22,658 nucleotides of DNA. It comes from Lingula anatina (lineage: Eukaryota > Brachiopoda > Lingulata > Lingulida > Lingulidae). A program made the translations under genes and the position numbers. This document shows, piece by piece, positions 19,881 through 22,658 of the stretch. The first letter of the stretch is position 1. Each line of letters begins with the position of its first letter. The DNA lies in assembly GCF_001039355.2 (NCBI RefSeq), contig NW_019773721.1, forward strand, positions 1-22,658, given 5' to 3'. The notes beneath the pieces are model-generated. The model saw only the letters and a list, made by a program, of their open reading frames with translations, was not told the DNA's origin and ran no database searches.

Positions 19881-20574
19881 TTATTTTGTCTCTTTTCCCA
19901 TTCCTGATAAAGTGAAAAATGTATGCATGTTTAAGTATGAAGGGAGGGGGGACTGGCAGGAGAGTTTCTGTTCTCTACCAAGTAACTTAAGTATGGTTCC
20001 ATTTTAATTCTTTTTGTTAATTAATGAAGTCCAAAAGTTTGTGTTCACACACAAAGGCCGTTAGATGCCATATCTTACTTCCACCAAGGCTGCTCTACAA
20101 CAATATAAAAGAAGAGTAGTCTTGCAAGATGAACATATCTGAATCAGCACTGCGCTGCCATGTCATCAGATACCATGTGCTCACTCTGGTTGGACTTTTG
20201 CGGAACAAAGGACCCTTAGCTAATGTTCCGTCCAGAGTTGCTGAAGTGAGCATGTAGGAGCAGATGTAGAGACTGGCAATGTACAAGGGCAATTAGAATG
20301 CACTTTTATTGCACATGCAAGGGAAATTTTAACGCCTAAACTATTGCTAGGTTTTATAAAGAGTCGTAAGGTGATAAAAAACATAGAAATGACTGGTTAC
20401 TAACTTTGAACATGCTGCCTCAAGTATCTGCAGCGGTATTGTTTTTGATCGGATGTGCGTAAATTTCACACAATTGTTTCAACTTACTGGATTAAAAGTA
20501 TGAATATCTTGCTCAAAAGTGTAGTTCCTAGCCAGTTTTATGGATTTGCCTTATTTAAGAGCCTAACGCAACTT
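19881..20574. other. Interior of the inverted-repeat element, no recognised gene
   Basis: Short open frames only, with no recognisable motif. Together with 18847–19111 and 19163–19499 this forms the unexplained interior between the two inverted arms. Confidence 0.4.
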
Positions 20575-20875
20575 AAAATGCTTGTTGCTAGGGTAATATG
20601 CTGCCTAGCAACTGTGGCTAAGGTTAATTTGGGTTTTCATGGCCTTAAAATAGTCTAGTGATAATTTTGCTGCCCTGAAACCTTGTAATTAACATTTGTA
20701 AATCATTTAAACTGCCATAAAGGTCTAATTAGCTTGTTACTAAGGTAATTTACTTCCATAGCAACGGTTGCTTAGCAACGCTTTGAAATTTTGGGCACTT
20801 CCCTTGAAAATGATCAGCATAGTCCATTTGTGCCAAGTTTCATGCTTTTTCCACATTCTGAGCAATTTGGCCAAT
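20575..20875 (-). repeat. Right arm of the ~300-bp inverted repeat
   Basis: This is the reverse-complement partner of 18541–18846. The palindrome GTTGCTTAGCAAC is preserved exactly at 20767–20779, and the inner GTTGCTAGG…CCTAGCAAC pair is also present in slightly altered form near 20584–20615. The arm ends 135 bp before the acceptor of the oxidoreductase exon. Confidence 0.93.
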
Positions 20876-21010
20876 ACATAGCACCAGTCACCCAGACTAT
20901 TGGGGCTATCCGCGCCACCTTATGATACATAGTGACTGTACTAATGACAAATTGTCACTGTAAATAAATCTGCTGCTATCATGCCTTCTTGAATTCTTTA
21001 TTTCGTTTAG

Positions 21011-21664
21011 ACATAGCCACGCGGCCTCAGTTACTGGTAATACAGAAATGCCTGCAGTTATTTATTGGTTCGTCTCCTATTATCCAACTAGAGTCGTTTT
21101 CCAGCTGGGAGACACTGGTCAGTTATGAGCACGTGTTTGTGGCGAAACCGAGGTCAGCTGAGGAGGTAAGTACATTTTGATATTTTAATAAATGTTTACA
21201 AATATATTAGGATCGTGTTTTCTAAAGAGTGAAAAAAAGTCTTTTTCTTTTTCTTTTTTCTTTTTTTTTTTTGTGTGAAATAATAGTGGAATTGGGAGCG
21301 ACATTTGTTATAAGTTTCTCTAACTCGCAATATTAGGATCTCGGTTTGTTAATATTCTTGCTAAACAACGACACTGAAACTTGCCTCCAATTTCCCCATT
21401 AAAGTCTGATAAGAATTCGCGACTTTTAATGGTGGTATGATATACATTACTATTATGTTTAACTATTTAGAGTGCAGTTTAGAGTGCTAATTCTCCCTGT
21501 AGATACAAAGAACAGTGCGTGCTGCCCTGCAGTGCCGGAGACACGTACGCGCCGTGGGAAGTGTACATTCAATGGAACCCATCTGGGCAGACCCTGGGCA
21601 CATCAATTTGAATTTATCGGAGCTGGCTCTGGACGGCGGAAAAAGAATAATTCTTCACCCTGAG
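21011..21664 (+). CDS. FAD-linked oxidoreductase, L-gulonolactone/aldonolactone oxidase-like (partial: two N-terminal exons)
   Basis: Two exons, 21011–21165 and 21503–21664, join in phase 0 (GAG|ATA) with donors GTAAGT and GTGAGC and acceptors TTTCGTTTAG and CCCTGTAG. The product reads LESFSSWETLVSYEHVF, then AKPRSAEEIQRTVRAA, then HVRAVGSVHSMEP and INLNLSEL…RIILHPE. This is the start of the PCMH-type FAD-binding domain: the family pattern is F.NW…, a P..v.Ev..iv..A segment, then R-V-x-G-G/S-x-HS. In L-gulonolactone oxidases the His of this loop carries covalent FAD; it is retained here, with Val replacing the usual Gly of GSGHS. No in-frame Met precedes the domain, so at least one earlier exon is missing, and the first exon's 5' border is uncertain. 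The C-terminal catalytic part (ALO domain) must lie beyond 22658. The substrate cannot be assigned; ascorbate synthesis is one possibility. Confidence 0.78.
21239..21273 (+). repeat. Polypyrimidine (CT-rich) tract in intron
   Basis: An almost pure T/C stretch lies in the intron between the two oxidoreductase exons, about 230 bp before the acceptor, so it is not the splice tract itself. Confidence 0.8.
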
Positions 21665-22658
21665 GTGAGCACTATATGGAAGCGCCGTAGTTATATGCAC
21701 ATATGTATAGTAAAGTTGATGACATGTCTTTTGCTGAAAATAGAGTTAGAAGGTAGGTGTTTGACTCAATAATATTATTTATGAGTGCATGAATTGAGAG
21801 GAGTCGCCGAGGCTAGTTTGCTGTCAAAATTTGTTATCATACACAAAACAAAATCAAATAGATGTAGGTTGAAAATGTCATTTTATTGACATTTGCACTT
21901 TGATTAATGTTCAAAGTACGAATGAAAAATACTGAGAGTTAGATATAAATCTATGAATGACAACCATGCATGTTATATAATTTTCAAGCTTAAAGATATA
22001 ATTTACATTTCAGCAAAGATGGAGGGAAAAAGGGCCCCACACATGGCAATATGTTTTAGATAAATTTTATGTCCCAAATTTCGGCCGAGGCTGAGAGCGA
22101 GCTGCGCAACCCCTACCCTTCAGGAAGGGGACGTAGGTTTCCTCAATGCTCTGACAGCCCACTAATAGAGTTGTCTCTCTTGGCCTTATAACTGCCATAT
22201 GTGCCCTATGCTAAGGTTATGTCCTGTATGTTGACTTAAACAAAATGAGAACTGCTAACCCATAGAGGCTTACCTATATGTCAAATGTTTCTGAACATAA
22301 ATACCATACATATAATAATGATACATAGAATTAATAATTGTTTGTAGTATTAATTAATCAGGGAACATTAGGGAGGGACAGGGTTGGGTTTGAGAAACTT
22401 TATGAAATTCACTAAAAGCTATTCTCTCCTGAGCATGTACTACTAGGTTAAAAATTTCTAAGGAAGTGAGACAGAGTGTTCTTTGTTCTTGGTGAAGCTG
22501 AACTCCTTATGATTCTGATTGGCTGGTCATAATGAGACTAGGTTGTACTGTCCAATCAGGTTTTGCTATACTGGTATCTGACCAGTGTCATTTGGTAGTA
22601 ATTAACTTAACAGCGTGAAATACAAAGCGGAGACATCCTGTCTGTAATTAGGGAAGAA
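21665..22658 (+). other. Probable intron of the oxidoreductase gene
   Basis: No following exon of the FAD domain is recognisable before the window ends, so this is presumed intron. It contains a GC-richer patch with a hairpin (22112–22137) and a pair of oppositely oriented CCAAT boxes (22515–22522, 22552–22559). Confidence 0.45.

Larger units (their letters stand above)
18541..20875. mobile_element. Candidate transposable element with long terminal inverted repeats (2.3 kb)
   Basis: Two ~300-bp arms in opposite orientation enclose about 1.7 kb of unrelated DNA that includes a C20A31 tract and a LINE remnant. The layout fits a foldback or long-TIR non-autonomous DNA transposon. No transposase is encoded. 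The outer ends start around ATTGRYSC/AAATTGCTCAG, and no clear target-site duplication is visible, so an inverted duplication of a smaller element (two head-to-head MITE copies) is an equally open explanation. Confidence 0.6.

Overview
This is a metazoan nuclear fragment. It has spliced genes with GT–AG introns of roughly 0.1–1.7 kb, AT-rich intergenic DNA, and animal-type retrotransposon and tandem-repeat debris. The remnant classes (a Ty3-like pol, a LINE, and a tandem-repeat element with a GAC microsatellite and terminal hairpin) fit a marine invertebrate such as a mollusc or another lophotrochozoan. The phylum cannot be fixed from the sequence alone.

Layout. (1) 269–3584, +: last five coding exons of nicastrin (gamma-secretase subunit), ending in the transmembrane anchor; the gene starts upstream of the window. 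(2) 5234–6116, −: a complete three-exon cyclin-dependent kinase regulatory subunit (CKS1/2) gene of 84 codons, convergent with nicastrin. No exon is long enough to appear as a conventional ORF. (3) 6549–8528, +: a complete six-exon SDHC gene (succinate dehydrogenase cytochrome b subunit, 195 aa), divergent from CKS across a 432-bp shared promoter interval. (4) About 8.6–20.9 kb: gene-poor DNA filled with repeats: an inverted copy of a dispersed repeat (9686–9846), C-rich tracts (10.3–10.45 kb), a composite tandem-repeat element (about 12.1–14.14 kb) resembling pearl/HINE-type non-autonomous Helentrons, a decayed Ty3-like retrotransposon on the − strand (about 14.14–16.7 kb) that carries a nested 517-bp insertion flanked by 8-bp direct repeats, and a 2.3-kb structure with about 300-bp inverted terminal repeats (18541–20875) that contains a LINE remnant. 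(5) 21011–21664, +: two exons from the N-terminal part of an FAD-linked oxidoreductase of the L-gulonolactone/aldonolactone oxidase type; the rest lies beyond the window.

The three housekeeping genes have no shared pathway: membrane proteolysis, the cell cycle, and respiratory complex II. Their compact convergent/divergent arrangement may be old, because the human orthologues NCSTN, SDHC and CKS1B all lie on 1q21–q23. Gene calls come from exon-by-exon translation, splice-site and reading-phase agreement, and recognised family motifs. No database search was possible.
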